NCBI RefSeq assembly: GCF_958295425.1
Contig: NC_081141.1
Span: 21,936,884 to 22,000,883 of the forward strand
Length of the DNA: 64,000 bases
From: Solea solea
Taxonomy: Eukaryota; Chordata; Actinopteri; Pleuronectiformes; Soleidae
Reading direction: 5' to 3'
A model generated the notes under the pieces. It saw only the letters and a program-made list of their open reading frames with translations, was not told the DNA's origin and ran no database searches. Positions 10,976 through 23,413 of the stretch are shown one piece after another (positions within the stretch are counted from its first letter, which is position 1; every line of letters starts with the position of its first letter). The position numbers were made by a program, and so were the translations under genes.

Positions 10976-13900
10976 TTACAGTTGTGGTTGTTCAAAGGCC
11001 ACACCCAGCTTCTCATAGATCTCCTTCAGCAGCAGTAGAGCTGTATCCTCAGATTCCCTGAAAAAAAAGGACAAAAAGTCAGCAAAATGACATATGATAT
11101 AACAAAGGGAAAACAATCACTAACACAAGAGTAAACTGACTGTAATACACCTCTGTTTTGAATATGAACGATGACTCACCAGTAACACAGATGTGACTGG
11201 ATGGCAAACAGGTATTCGTTAAAGCTCTCAATGGGTTTTTCCTGAAGCACATAGTCAATCCTGCGTCCTCCATTCAACATCCCCACTTTAATCTCTGGAT
11301 GCTCACTCTGCTCTGCTGACTCGGAGGACTCGGTCTCCTCACACACTCCTGCATGAAAACAGAAGTCAAAACAGATTCACTTTACCTTCATACTGCCACA
11401 CGGTTGTTAACAAATGTAGAAAATGCTTAATGGAAAGAAATATCAAACTAAGATAGCAGCCCCTAAAAACAAAAACAGTTTATTAAAGGGGATAAAATGA
11501 AATTATGTGAAAACTTTAATTGCCAGTATAATTTTAAGTTATAAGTTTATTCCACATCCTTCCTTGGATGTGGTAGCCGTTTCTCAGGCTCCCTCTCTGG
11601 AATCGAACCCTGATTCCCCTTTACCCATGGTCACCATGGTAGGCACAGAAAGTACCATCGAAAGTTGATAGGGAAGACATTCGAATGAGACAACGCTGCC
11701 ACGGATTAAGAGGAGATTTTAAAGGTCCAGTGTGAATAAGAATTAGCATCAACTAATAGTGAACAACAAACAGAGAACTCCCCTGTCACCACCTCCCTTT
11801 TCAAGGGAACTACAGTGTCAAGCTTGTGGGATAAACAGTGACAGGATTCCCTTTAATGTGTTATTTATAATTTACAGTCTGTTCTGACAGCGACTGCATT
11901 CCCTTTCACTTATGTAAGAGAGTTTCACTACACCAGGTGGTTTAAAAAAAGGGCAGGACATGTACTAGCACATACTATGGAGGATAGTATGGGGGGGGGG
12001 GGGGGCTTGAGTAATGCAGTTATTGTACAGATTCAGTTAGGTAAGTGGAAGGAGGAACAGAGAGGCAGTGAGAAAATGCAACAATAACCCAGTGGTTCCC
12101 AGCCTTTTTCCCTTGAAGCCCCTCTTGTATTACAGCAGGTTTTTCTTCCTATTCTCACAGAGTATATGGATAAAAACTTCCATAAAATCGAAACCTAGGT
12201 TAACTCTTGAGATATTGCTTTGTTTTCACAATAGGAACACGATCAGGTATAGCTGCTAAGTGACCTGACGAGACTTGCTTATGCAGTAATAGTCACAGAC
12301 GTTCAGAGGCCACAGAGGTGTGGGTAATAAATAGCTTAATAAATTCAAAGGTGGACCAACAGAACAAAAAAAGTTTTACTTTGGGTGAAAGTGAGTTCTG
12401 ATTATCTAATAGAGTGTGTGATTGGGATTGGGACAACGCTCTGTGCCCCCCAAATGATCTCTGGTGCCCCCCTCTGGGCTTGGACCCCAGGTTGGGAACC
12501 ATGGGACTAACCATACATTACATATCATTTGCTCTGTGTAAGAAAGTCAAAAAAGGGCTTTTTCTTTTAAACTATAGTGCACATGAAGCAGCATATTTTA
12601 GTAGGCATGATAGTAGGCAAGATTATGTCAAACTTTCTCGGTTCAAGCCAAGGAAATGAAATATAAATATTGTGTAGAAGACTGAATCATAGACTTGTAA
12701 GAGTGGTGAGAAAACTAGTTGATCACCAATCAGATCACAAAGCACTTGCCAATAAGCTGAACATGTTTTATTTACTTACTTGTTCCCTTTTATTCTCTAT
12801 TCTGGCTTACCTTGGAAGTAATGCAAATTAAGGGCCCTGGGCCACTCCAGTATTTTAGTCCAAAAATCAGCACTTTTCTCTTCCTCCTTAGAAGAAGCAA
12901 CGACTGATGGTGAGGCTAAGGCTGAAGGTAAAGTGGTGAGGGATGAGGGATAGACAGAGCAACCACCAGATAGAGAAGAAGAGAGGAGGGGAGGGTGGCA
13001 ACATGCAGAAAGGGACGAGAGGAGTATGAGGACACAGGGTTAGACACACTCGCTCACATACACGCAACATGTACACACACACACACAAACACAATCAAAA
13101 GCCATCTGTCTACCCGGTGTCTCTTCAAGGTTTCTCTCTGGTGTAGTCTCTCCTTCCTCCAATGGGGGCAGTGCAGCGACAGGGAGTCTAGAAAAAGACT
13201 GCCACGCCGTTCGTAACGATCCCAAGACATTGTTCTTCAAGTCCATGCTCATACGGGTCAGGCTGTCCTTCAGTTCTACAATAAGAGGCAGAAATTATGA
13301 TTTAGCAAAAGCCCCCTCCAATGCAGTATGTGCTTTCTGCTCTCCGTCGACCTAAAGACCGAGGTTTATGATATCGGGAAGGAAATTGTTGTCCTGTTTT
13401 GTTCTCTCGTGTGTTTGTACTTTGTCAAGTGAGCAAGTAGTACTAAATATTTCCCTCCTCACTTTGATGCATTGGAGGTATTTGACATAGACGCAACAGC
13501 AGACACATGTAAAGCAGATGACGCCATTACCTTGAACAGAAATATGGATTTATATGGATTTAAAGAGTGTTTTGGCAAATGTAATTACAAGACTCAACAG
13601 AATTTGCAACATTGGTCTCATCACTTATGGATACATGACGGCAGAATTTTGACAAACTATATCTTTGAAACAGAAAGGAAATCATACCCAGGTGCATCCT
13701 CTTGCGACCTTTATGGTGAGGGATTAGCATGGGCTGCAGATCCACCTCTGAAACAATCATGGGCTCTATTCGATAGGCCACAGGGTCGTACTACACGGCA
13801 ATAAACGGGAAGAGATGAACAGATGACCTTTTTCATTGTGTAGGAAGAGAACTAATATTGATAAATGCTGTAACTGTGCCAGACAAAAGTGAGTGGATTC

Positions 13901-16900
13901 CTAATGCGCTGCAAATATGTAATTACTCACCGGGTGATAGATGTTGTAAAAGCTCTTGCAGGTTGGGAAGGTGTAGTTTGGATCGATGTGTTTGAGCCCA
14001 CGGACAGTGAGGAACATTCCAATAGGAGAGCCAAATGCAAAAAATGTCTGAGGTTGGAATGAAAGCTGTGGGTAATCAATAGATACCTGGGTAGAAAAAG
14101 TAGTAGACATACATAAGCGTGTCGTTAAACCAAGTTTATGTTCTGAGAGGAACTGTACAGATCCAGTGAGACAGATGGACATGAGATAATACTGGAATGC
14201 TTAAAAACACTGAGATGAGCGATTCTTATGTCAAGACAACAGCCAAGGTGTGTGACAGTGAGTGAGGAGGAGACCAGGAAACTGAGCACTCATGCAAGGC
14301 TGGAACGGCACAGACAATGTGTGTGGCATTGGACTCAATGGGACAAACATGGCCTCAATCACAGCACAATGTGACTTAAAACAGCCACTATAAACCAGGT
14401 GTCTTGAGTTTTCCTAGACTGGACTGTGTATGAAGAGAAACTCACACACACAGTGAGGTCAAGGAGAGCTAAGGACAGAGCCAGAGAGCACAGGGACACC
14501 ATATGAGACACACCTGCCCCTTGGCTATGCTTCCATTGGTCTGTCCAGGCAAGCAGGGGAGGAAAGAAGCAGGAATTTGATGCATCGAAGCGTTAAGCTA
14601 CTCTCAAGCATAAATATTGAAACCAAATCTGCTTGCATGTGTGTTACCTGTCCGATGCCCATGTCAAAGTATTCATAGTCGACAGCACTGGTGACAGACT
14701 GTGCCCTGTGGAAGTGCGGTTGGTTCACTTCGGAAAACTGGTTACCATCACCATCTCTGTTCACTTCAGGTGCAACTTGCAAACCTGGTGCCAGACGCAC
14801 TGTACCGTTCTTACAATCCTGTTTGGAGCAAAAAACACAAATTATTTATGTCATAAAGACCCTTTATAGGGACAAGCTCCGTCATCACCCGGCTTCAACT
14901 GAAATGTCCACTGTTGCTTGGAATGGATAATCTTGGACATATTCTAGTCATTTGAAATGGTACAAATACAGACTAGAGAAAGCAGTCAGATATGGCACAA
15001 AACCTTAGCCAAGGAAGCTCATTTCCATTCTGGCCAGAGAAATGTTATCATTTATTTCTTGTGCCATAACCTACATCCAGAGAAATGCAATCAAATTCCT
15101 AAAAAAAATCCTAAAAATAATTCAATACTCAGGATAGTTCTGACCTCTGGAAGCCATTTCCTCCTGAAATAGTTCAAGATCTTCTTCCGAGGTCCAAGGG
15201 GAATTCCTAAATCTTTGAGATCACTGTCATTGCACATAGCCTAAAAGAGGGTAAAGAACGGTTATTAAATAATCATTTCGATTGTAGTTGTTTGTCACTT
15301 GTATGTGTGTATTACCAGTGACTCCATGTCCAGGTTCTCAGCCTGCAGTGTATCCAGGTATTGCTGCAGGCCCAGTCTGGTCAGAGTTTGCTCCAAAGAG
15401 TTCAGATGGCGTGGCTCAGCAGACGGCACCTTAAGCACAGCAAAAGAAATTAAATTTTTTCTTATCTATGTGGAGAGAAATAAGGCACAATTTTATCAGT
15501 AAATCATCTAATAATGTAACAACCACCATACCCCATCTCTGGCTTCTGATCCAGACCTCTGATTGGTTAGCAGGTCAAACAGGATCAGTGAACCTGAAGC
15601 AGGAAAGACAGAAACGTTGGAAACCCAGCAACAACATTCTGCTGTTTTATGACTGCATGTGTGTGTTTCTGCATCTCTAACCCAGGCTATGGCCCACTAC
15701 TGAAATGGCCCCACTGAAATCGGGGTGTCTCTGTTTAAAGAGGATGAGCAGCCTGTTGATCTCTGAGGCCACTGTGTCCACTATTGTCTGGCAGTAGGTG
15801 GGGCTGTTATAGAAAAAGAGATCCAGCAGAGTGTCGTTGGTGAAATGTCTCAGTCTACTGATACTGGGGAGAGTGATCCTCTGGATGTCCCTGGAGAGGG
15901 AGGGTGAAAATAATATGTGGGTAAGCAAGAGAGTTTTTAGTAAGTTAAAACACTGTTTGTTTTGTTAACTCTCACTCTCAATACTTACTCATCCACACCA
16001 GTGGCATCCCCATGTAGAGCGCTGTGCCAGTTGACAGGCAGGAACTCCACTCTGCCCACCTGACCATCCTGCTGAGCTCGTTTAAAATGGGAAGCCAGGA
16101 GGGACAGAGAAGCACTCCTGAAGTCATTTACTGGAGAGACAAGATAACAGGGACTCAAAAATACGGCACCTCCTCTACTTTCAACCTCAAGCAAAAACAA
16201 AAAAAACACACACACACACACACACACACGCAGATTTGCACAGCTAATCTTCTTAGACATTCCATTGACTTCAATTCCAGCCAAAACAAAGCATTATCCC
16301 CAACCCTGAAATCTTAGCCCTAGATTTAACCAGTTCTTCAGAAATGTGGTTCTGCCTTATTAGAACCAGGTTTTGGTCACAATCAGGACTACTGGGTCCT
16401 AAAAAGGTTACAAATACACACACCTACCACACTGTATGATGGATCTGAAGCGCAAGTCACAAGCGGGACCAATGCCATGCACCATAAAGACAAGATGGTC
16501 CACCTTCTCTGGTTCACCTGAGAACACAAATATACAGAGAAGCCAAAAGAGTTCACTGTAGGTAGTCTTCGTGAATTCTTTTATATCCCAGTATGATTCC
16601 TGGGGAACACGCATATCCATACCATCAGGTATTTCCACAAAGATGTTGTTGACACCTCTCTTGACTGTTCGAGGTCGGGTTTGCTCTGAGGGAGAGGTCA
16701 TCCACTCATCTTGCATTCCGATAGGCTGATACTGCATTATCAGCTGAGTGAGGAGGATGTTATAGAGGAAAACAACTTTTAAATGCATTCACTTGAGGTG
16801 AAGCTTTGTCATGCATTCAGTTTAACTATACATTGTGGTACTTTAACATCAGGCCTTACTTTGGGATTGTGTAAAATGACAGTCTCTCCTGTGGGAAACT

Positions 16901-18848
16901 CTAGCTTTCTCTTCCATTCGTCCAAGGTCACTGCTATCATGTAAGCCTCCTGAAAATTTGGAAGATGTGGGAAGAATTAAATATAACAAGTGATAAAAAG
17001 TGTAAGAGTAATGAAGAGGCAGAGGTTTAGGAAGATAACAAAGTTAAATGCTGTGGGAACCAGCGTAGGTATAGGATTAGCCTCTGTATCATAATACCTC
17101 CAGGGTTTTGCTGAAGTCTTCAGGGTACGGCAGGAACCTGGTGTCTTTATCTCCTTTGTAGAACCAGGTACAGCGGCGGACTTCAGATGGAGCTTGCTCC
17201 CAGTACACAGCGTAGCATTTCCTCTCTTTGACATGAACGTCATACCGCTCTCCGTCCACTGCAATCACCACTACCTCCTCCTGATCTCCTGCTGCAAATA
17301 GTAAATGTATAGATAAACGTATAATGTATAAATGTACAGCCTAAGTAAATGTATTGTATTCACTTGGGGGAAAAAAAAGGAATATCAGGAATATTTAGGG
17401 TTCGAGCAACAAGGTTGCAAGAACCCTATTGAAACTGGAAGGATTATTATTTCTGATTAATTCTGTAAAACAGAACCGAAAAACAGGAAACTTGTTGTAT
17501 CGATTCAGAAAAACATAGCCAGACAGGTGGACAGACAGACATTCTACTCTGTCTTTTCACGTAACAACCCCAACCTAACTACCCTATTTACATTAACCAA
17601 TGTAAAGACATAACCAGAATGTACATGTTAAATATTGTATCTACTCCCCCTTACCAGTGTCGCAGGCCCTCTCTAGTTTGTCAGAGTCTTCTCTGCTGAA
17701 AGGAAGCCAGGAGGCATTGTCAGTAGCCCGTCGACAGTAGAACCAGTGAGGCTGCACTTCATGGTACGGAGCTGGGACTGGCTCCATGTCATACATTTCC
17801 AAGGAGGATGTTGAAGAAGAAGAATCGTCCACCACAGGCAATACCTGGAGAAGAATGATACCAGCATAGTCAATATGTGCAATCAATATTTCAGTCAGCA
17901 ATGACGCTCAGTTACTGAGTAAAGAATAAATGCCTGATGTTTCTTTCTTTATAACAATTGCAGCCCCTAGAATAAGTTAATACAGAAGTCTGAGCTAAGT
18001 CTGCCCCCTACCATCAAGCTCCAAGAACCTAAGACCAGCAGCGGACAAGCAGACAGTAAAGCATCAGGCCTCCACTTGGCCAGAAGCACAAAGACCAACT
18101 TATTCTTTACTCCTTCTTCATTGTGCTAAACAGATAGCCTGACACTGCTAGACACAAAAACCAACACCCACATCAAACAGAGAAAACAAATCCATAATCC
18201 AAATCACAGTCTAATGTGCAAGACCCAGAACGTAGTGGAATGTGTCTGCAACAGTAATATTTGGTCAGTCCAGTGTGTGTGTGTGTGTTGGGTTGTGTGT
18301 CATATTTATTGTTAATTTCTCCATTAGAGGTTACAATATGATCTTTATTTCCTGGTCTGGTCATGTTTAAATGTTCTTGTTTGCATTTTATTCATTTATA
18401 TCAACATTGATACAAAGAAAAACTCAGGCTCAAATATCTACATTTAACATATAATTGGTCAATGTTAAACCAGGAAGGCTAATCTGTAAAAAAAATTGTA
18501 GCTGTGAGTTGGAGGGAAGTTGTACCATGGAGCAGCATCCCCTTTAGTTTTGGGGTTGGTGCAGAGAGGCCTAAGGTAGAGGATCTGAGATGGTCTGGAG
18601 TATGAAATTCAAGAAATTCTGTTGCAAAACCCATTGAAAGCTCCTCATTCTCTTCTCCTGGTCACAGGACTGGTTTTTACCCAACCCGAATATCAGTCAT
18701 TTGAATGACACATGCAGTTTTCCCTCACCAGATTGACAGATGTATTCCCTGGGGACACAGACTGAGTGGAGTTGAAAAAGAGCTCTTGGGTATTGCTGTT
18801 TGGGGGAGCCTGGGATTGACGCCCCTCCTCTCTGGGACTGGATGACAT
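10976..18848 (-). CDS. ddhd2: DDHD2, WWE-SAM-DDHD phospholipase/triglyceride lipase
   Basis: Coding exons (5'->3', minus): 18848-18729, 17844-17655, 17288-17098, 16949-16860, 16743-16623, 16517-16428, 16130-15989, 15890-15682, 15593-15532, 15429-15316, 15240-15145, 14818-14648, 14086-13931, 13790-13688, 13275-13114, 12921-12811 (optional), 11348-11180, 11057-10976. All phases close, giving 792 aa, or 755 without the optional exon. A WWE domain lies at about aa 74-170 (HWFYCRR, TWFYKGD). The lipase core has VHGIG and then GHSLGS, with the nucleophile serine near aa 383. A SAM domain lies at about 406-470. The DDHD domain runs from about 533 to the end, with the conserved D, D and H in [20 protein letters not shown] and QSHLCYW. 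The order WWE-SAM-DDHD and the lack of a SEC23-binding N-terminus favour DDHD2 over SEC23IP. The family acts on phospholipids and triglycerides at the ER/Golgi and lipid droplets; human DDHD2 is a spastic paraplegia gene. It is divergent from the CLUH-like gene. Confidence 0.95.
11558..11710 (-). pseudogene. 18S rRNA fragment inside a ddhd2 intron
   Basis: Read on the minus strand, about 150 bases match the conserved 5' third of eukaryotic 18S rRNA as I know it: 'tcattcgaatgtct', 'tatcaactttcgatggtact', 'ctaccatggtgacca', 'ggaatcagggttcgattcc' and 'gaaacggctaccacatcc'. A handful of substitutions and abrupt loss of match on both sides show a broken copy, not a working rRNA gene. It lies in the intron between the exons ending at 11,348 and starting at 12,811. 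Confidence 0.9.
12090..12503. mobile_element. hAT-like non-autonomous element (MITE)
   Basis: The left end 'cagtggttcccagcc' and the right end 'ggttgggaaccatg' are inverted repeats of each other, allowing a few mismatches. They resemble the termini of hAT-type miniature elements. The roughly 414-bp interior has no coding capacity. It sits in the same ddhd2 intron as the 18S fragment. A clean 8-bp target duplication is not visible, so the exact ends are uncertain. Confidence 0.6.
12811..12921 (-). other. ddhd2: Optional in-frame ddhd2 exon (111 nt)
   Basis: The minus strand has a good acceptor (ccactttaccttcag) and donor (GTAAGC) bounding 111 nt. They stay open in the required phase (1 to 1) and encode 37 residues containing [17 protein letters not shown]. 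Including or skipping it both keep the reading frame. It falls in the variable, acidic linker inside the DDHD domain. Its use is inferred from sequence only. Confidence 0.6.
16207..16425 (+). repeat. CA-flanked dispersed repeat in a ddhd2 intron
   Basis: A (CA)n tract, 'gatttgcacagctaatcttc', 'tttaaccagttctt', 'gaaccaggttttggtc', then a closing CA tract. It has the same motif order as the copies at 7,352 and 33,040. Confidence 0.65.
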
Positions 18849-19391
18849 TAGGCCTGGAATGGACCTAAACCTTCAGCTCTGACCTGACGGGCACACAAAA
18901 GCACACAAAAACAGAGATCATGTACAAGAAAATTAAACTTACTAAATCACAGGGAAAGAGGTTTTATGAAAGGGGAAAAATAAATGAGTGGCAGCAGTAT
19001 TAAAGGATTCAATGGTTACATTTTCTTGAAATGGAAAGTACAAATGTGTTGTCTCAGACAGATTAAAGGCCATTTTTTCATCATGTTATGATATTACATG
19101 GCAGGCCACATGGAATCTATTAGAGCTTGAGACCTCTGTTCTATCACAATATATCTTTTTATTAAGTTATTGCCCTGGGGGAAGGAAAACAACATAATTT
19201 GCAACCACACTGATAAGAAGAATATCAAGTCATTAAAAGGGATTAACTGACACCAGAAGATGGCAGTGATGCAACTATATGAATGCAAGCTGCCATTAAA
19301 CCCTAAAGGAGTGTAATTTTTTCATTATTATAATACTAATCTATAAGACTATTCTTGGCTTAGTTCCTTTATATTTGTATACTTTTCTTCA

Positions 19392-19544
19392 AAGAAGAAA
19401 AGAGTGTTCAGCTTTGCCACTCCCTCTGCATGGAACACTCTCCAGACTGAACTGAAAATACCTGAACTGATTTCACTTGCAGCCTTCCATTCTTTCTTAT
19501 TAGACAGACAACGAGGAACCATTAAACAGCTTCTGTGTATTTGA
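19392..19544 (+). mobile_element. LINE ORF2 C-terminal remnant
   Basis: A 50-codon open stretch ending in TGA encodes FSFATPSAWNTLQTEL followed by IPELISLAAFHSFLLD. This is the signature C-terminal tail of fish L2/CR1-type non-LTR retrotransposon polyproteins. It is truncated at the 5' side and lies upstream of the ddhd2 coding start, in the 5' intron. Confidence 0.75.
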
Positions 19545-19721
19545 TTTATCACAGTGACTGTGAAATTTCAATGTCAAGCCGAATGTACACACTGTTAAAT
19601 TACTATTTGCTATGACGTGTAAGCTCAATGGGGTTTTTCTATCTAAAAGTAATGAAAACACTGCTCTATTTTCATATATATATTCAATGTACTTTATACA
19701 TGATTTAAAACAAGGTATACT

Positions 19722-19905
19722 TCACCAGTCGGTGGCGATAATGCTCAAAATGTGGTACTTCGCCATAGAAGAAGAAGAAGACTATTTTTGAAATAAATAT
19801 TCAGTTTCATACATAATACGGGGGGTTATAATACGTATTTCAGGACTATTTAATTCACCAGTTGGTGGCAACAATGCTCCCAATGAGGTAATTCGAGGAA
19901 GAATA
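19722..19905 (+). repeat. Two diverged direct copies of a 'caccagtyggtggc' repeat
   Basis: 'ttcaccagtcggtggcgata' near 19,723 and 'ttcaccagttggtggcaaca' near 19,855 each continue with similar sequence ending in GAAGAA-rich runs. I recognise this as a dispersed fish motif. It lies in the 5' intron of ddhd2. Confidence 0.5.
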
Positions 19906-20377
19906 GAACACAAACACATAACTGCAGTGAAGGCTGTAAGACCATATCACAACACAATTACAACAACATAACACGTAATACCCTGTCAAACTGATGTTGT
20001 CTAGTAATTCATGCTTCCTTATTAAAAAACAAGCCAGCCTCTGAACACTGACAGCTAATCCAATAAAGTTCAAGTCAAGTTAATGACAGCTAACGTTAAC
20101 CGTGAGGTCACACAGATGGATTATGAGGAGCTTGTTAATATACCTCATTTAAAACTGACAGTTGTTCACTGACGCGTCTCTAGTTTCTGTGTCAATTTCA
20201 CAGAATTCAGCAAACACATCGCAGAGGCCAAAGGTTGTTTCCTTCGGTTCATGCTAGCTGAGAGGTGGTGTGATGGTCGAGGGGGTGACACCGGCGTTCA
20301 GAAACTCTTTTATTATAATAATAGAACAATATAAAAAAATATCAACTGTGCACTCACGGTCGTTTACTCAAACTCAC

Positions 20378-20470
20378 CGGTAACTTCACACCCGTGTAGA
20401 TGTTTGATGCTGGTGCGGGACATTTGTTGTCGTTGTTTAGCTCGTACTGCTAGCTAACTCGGTAGCCACA
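20378..20470 (-). other. ddhd2: Non-coding first exon of ddhd2 (approximate)
   Basis: A strong minus-strand donor (ACCG|GTGAGT) ends this exon at 20,378. A matching acceptor (cccgtcag) before the coding exon lies at 18,884, giving a roughly 1.5 kb 5' intron. The upstream limit (the transcription start) is not visible and is set only roughly. Confidence 0.5.
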
Positions 20471-23413
20471 AGGACAGCCTCCTCTTGTCAAGCACTGAAT
20501 GTCAGACTCTCTGTTGTCGCGGAAAATATGACAGTGACAGGATTGTTGTTCACCAATTATGACTACATTATCAGTAAATTAAAAAAAACAAAAACGTAAA
20601 AATGACACACATGTATGTAAGAAGTTTTCTATAATGTCCGAGAATTTAGCCTCTCGCGATTCCGCTGTGAGCCCGGTGACTGTTGGGTAAAACTGTATTA
20701 TTCATACAAAATGAATATTTCTTGAAAATTCAGCTGAACAAATTAATAACAAGGTGGGTTCATGCAAAAAGTGTCCATCTATGTTTGCAAACTTTAATGC
20801 AAAAAAAGAAAACAAAATGAACATGTCATTTACAGGGAGCACTTGAAGGCAACACGAATCACAACAACCTCACCAGCTCAACGCCCCCAAATAGTGACGT
20901 CATAAGCTCTTACGTGAGGTTTGTTTTATTTTAATAATTTTATTCACAAGCCGAAATGTTCTTAATCACTACCTCGATTCTCTATGTGAAATATATTCCA
21001 CAAATAAACCATTAAAGCTCATATACAGCATAAATGGGTATTTAAACCTTCAATTAATATAGCCCTTATTTTACATATATATCGTTATGACTACATTTTT
21101 TTTCTCTTTTCATGATAGATATTTTTCATGTTCGGACTAGTATTACACCTACTATGCTGTACATTAGTTTTATCTTTATGGTATTCATTGGTATCTCACC
21201 AATGCAGTGGATAGTTTATCTGTGTGTGTACTACGTATTTATATCATTGTGAGTAGGGCTGAACGATTTTGAATACATATCTAATAGCGATTATTTTTGA
21301 CAAGCATTGTGATCGCCATATGATTTTGCGATATCAGAGGGAATGGTCATTTTTATATTTAAAAGGATTGCTGTGTGACATTTGTGCAGATCTGTGATAA
21401 ACAAATATGTTCTCTTCACTCTGCAGAATACGATGTGTATAGATCAAGACAATAATTAATTAATCTAAAATTATATTTTGACACACATTTTGGCTTTAAC
21501 AAATAGTATTATATAAATTAGGGTTAGGCACTAATTTGCGATCGTTAAGGTAAGGGAATCCGTGTCCTCAATAAGGTATAAAAACAGCAGACACGTGTTA
21601 TTTACCAGCTGAGATTATACTTAAAGCAGGCGCTAACATACAGTAGGTGTCAGGTGATATGTCACGTAATCAATGTCCATCTTTGGTTAAAAAAAAATCT
21701 GTGTGGCATCCACCTGCTCAGCCTTACCCAGAAACCTCAGTGCCTGTTTGAACTGCAATTTTCCCAGGTATGTGAGAAATGTGAACCTACTGGGTGTCGG
21801 CCTTATAACAACGAGAGTGCAACCGCATCACAAGACTCACACACCCCTTTCCACCTCAATCTGACTTCAGTGTCATGACTCATAGAGGATGCATCCAAAG
21901 GGTGTCAGACTTTTTGTTTTTAATTGGCAATAAAATATATGTATATATCCTTCCTGTAGGATTTGGGGCATAGTCCTCATTGACTTTTTCCTGACCTGAT
22001 TAACGCGTGTACCAATTTCTGTAAAAATACTAAGAACAAGAATCAGAAAAAGAAGAATAACTCCTACGCGCTCTGTGCACTCAGACCCTAATTATTAATA
22101 TTATTACTTTTATATTATTATTATTGTTATTAGGGTGAAAAAAGCATTAAATATAAAATCATTTTCATTTCAAAGAAGGTGCATGTTTGGATTGGTTACG
22201 GAATATTATTTTTAGCTAAGTTTATACCTCGGTTCCTCTTTCAAAAAAAGTCCTAATAACTCTGCCTCTTCTGACACCTGAAAACATTAATACCATAATT
22301 ACTTCCAATTTCAATTTCTCTATAGTTGCCAACTGTATGGTTGCCACACCAGAGATGAGTATCTCTACTATCTCTATCTACTTAGCTCTTTATCACAATA
22401 ATCAACATTTTGGATGAAAACCCCCCCCAGCATTTTAGGACACTGGTAGGGACATGTCCCATAATATACACCTGTGATGCACCCATTAGAGTGAACTTTT
22501 TTAAACTACAACTGGGACTACAAGTTTCTATGAAATCTTTATTTCAGCAAGACGATACCATCTCTGGTTTTGACAGTCCTTCCTACGGTACAGGTCTGTC
22601 CCCTATTGGAAATGTATGGGGCACCAATGAAGCGGACAAGCAGGTCTTAAGTCGTGTTTACAGCAAGAATGGGCAAACTTTCCACTTGCAAAGCTGCAAC
22701 GCAGTATTCGTATATTAAGTTCCCAAAGGATTAAAAAGTGCAATTAAAAGAAAAGGTGAAGTGACTCATTTGTAAACTTCCCCTCTCCAAACTTTTTTTT
22801 TCGGGCATGCATTTGTAAATGTGTAACAAACAGATAACAAACTTTTTCAGCAAACACTCCTCTGACTCTTCTTTGTGTACACAGCATTCAAATCTACTCC
22901 AACATTTTGTAACAGTTAATGGTGACTATCAGATGTACTACGGTTCTTCAACTCAGGTCCAACAACAACCAAAACACAGTGTGTGCTTAATTTTTAACTC
23001 TCTTCCAGGGTTTATGGAGAGGGAGGGAGGGAGGAGTGAAACATGTCAGGGGAAGGAAGAGTGAGTGGAGCTACAACGCTTTTAGACACACCCAGTACAA
23101 CAAAGTGTGAGAGAGAAGCAGAGAGTAATGACTCTGTGTGGAGCAATAAGAGGGTGTGGCTTTTTTTTTACACAGGGAGAGCAGATAAGCTGAGTTTGCC
23201 TTGTAGAGAGGAGCAGGAGTAACAATCCTGAACTGAGAGTCTCCTACACTTTCACTCTGCTGGCTTCACTAACAGTCGTATAGCTCCTCCTTTCTGCTCA
23301 CTCGGTCCCTCTCTTGTGCAACCCTCCTTTTAGTTTGAAGCAAAAACACTGAGGTGGACCAACTTCCCGGAGACAGAAGGGAAAACTCAAGAATACATTT
23401 GCAACTCGCAGCC
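20471..23413. promoter_or_regulatory. Divergent intergenic region between ddhd2 and the CLUH-like gene
   Basis: About 2.9 kb separate the two 5' ends. No exon is seen. The ddhd2-proximal part has a TCTCGCGA core near 20,653 and a full palindromic CRE at 20,895-20,902. The middle is AT-rich with a repeat starting 'agggctgaacgatt' at 21,257. The CLUH-proximal 400 bases are purine/pyrimidine-rich 5' leader sequence. The span is longer than a typical shared bidirectional promoter, so two promoters are more likely. Confidence 0.5.
20895..20902. promoter_or_regulatory. Palindromic CRE (TGACGTCA)
   Basis: A perfect TGACGTCA lies about 400-500 bp upstream of the presumed ddhd2 start. This is the classical CREB/ATF site. 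It is seen directly; function is inferred. Confidence 0.4.

Noticed and set aside
13472..13804. 110-codon plus-strand frame
   Set aside because: Intronic and antisense to a ddhd2 DDHD exon; no domain.
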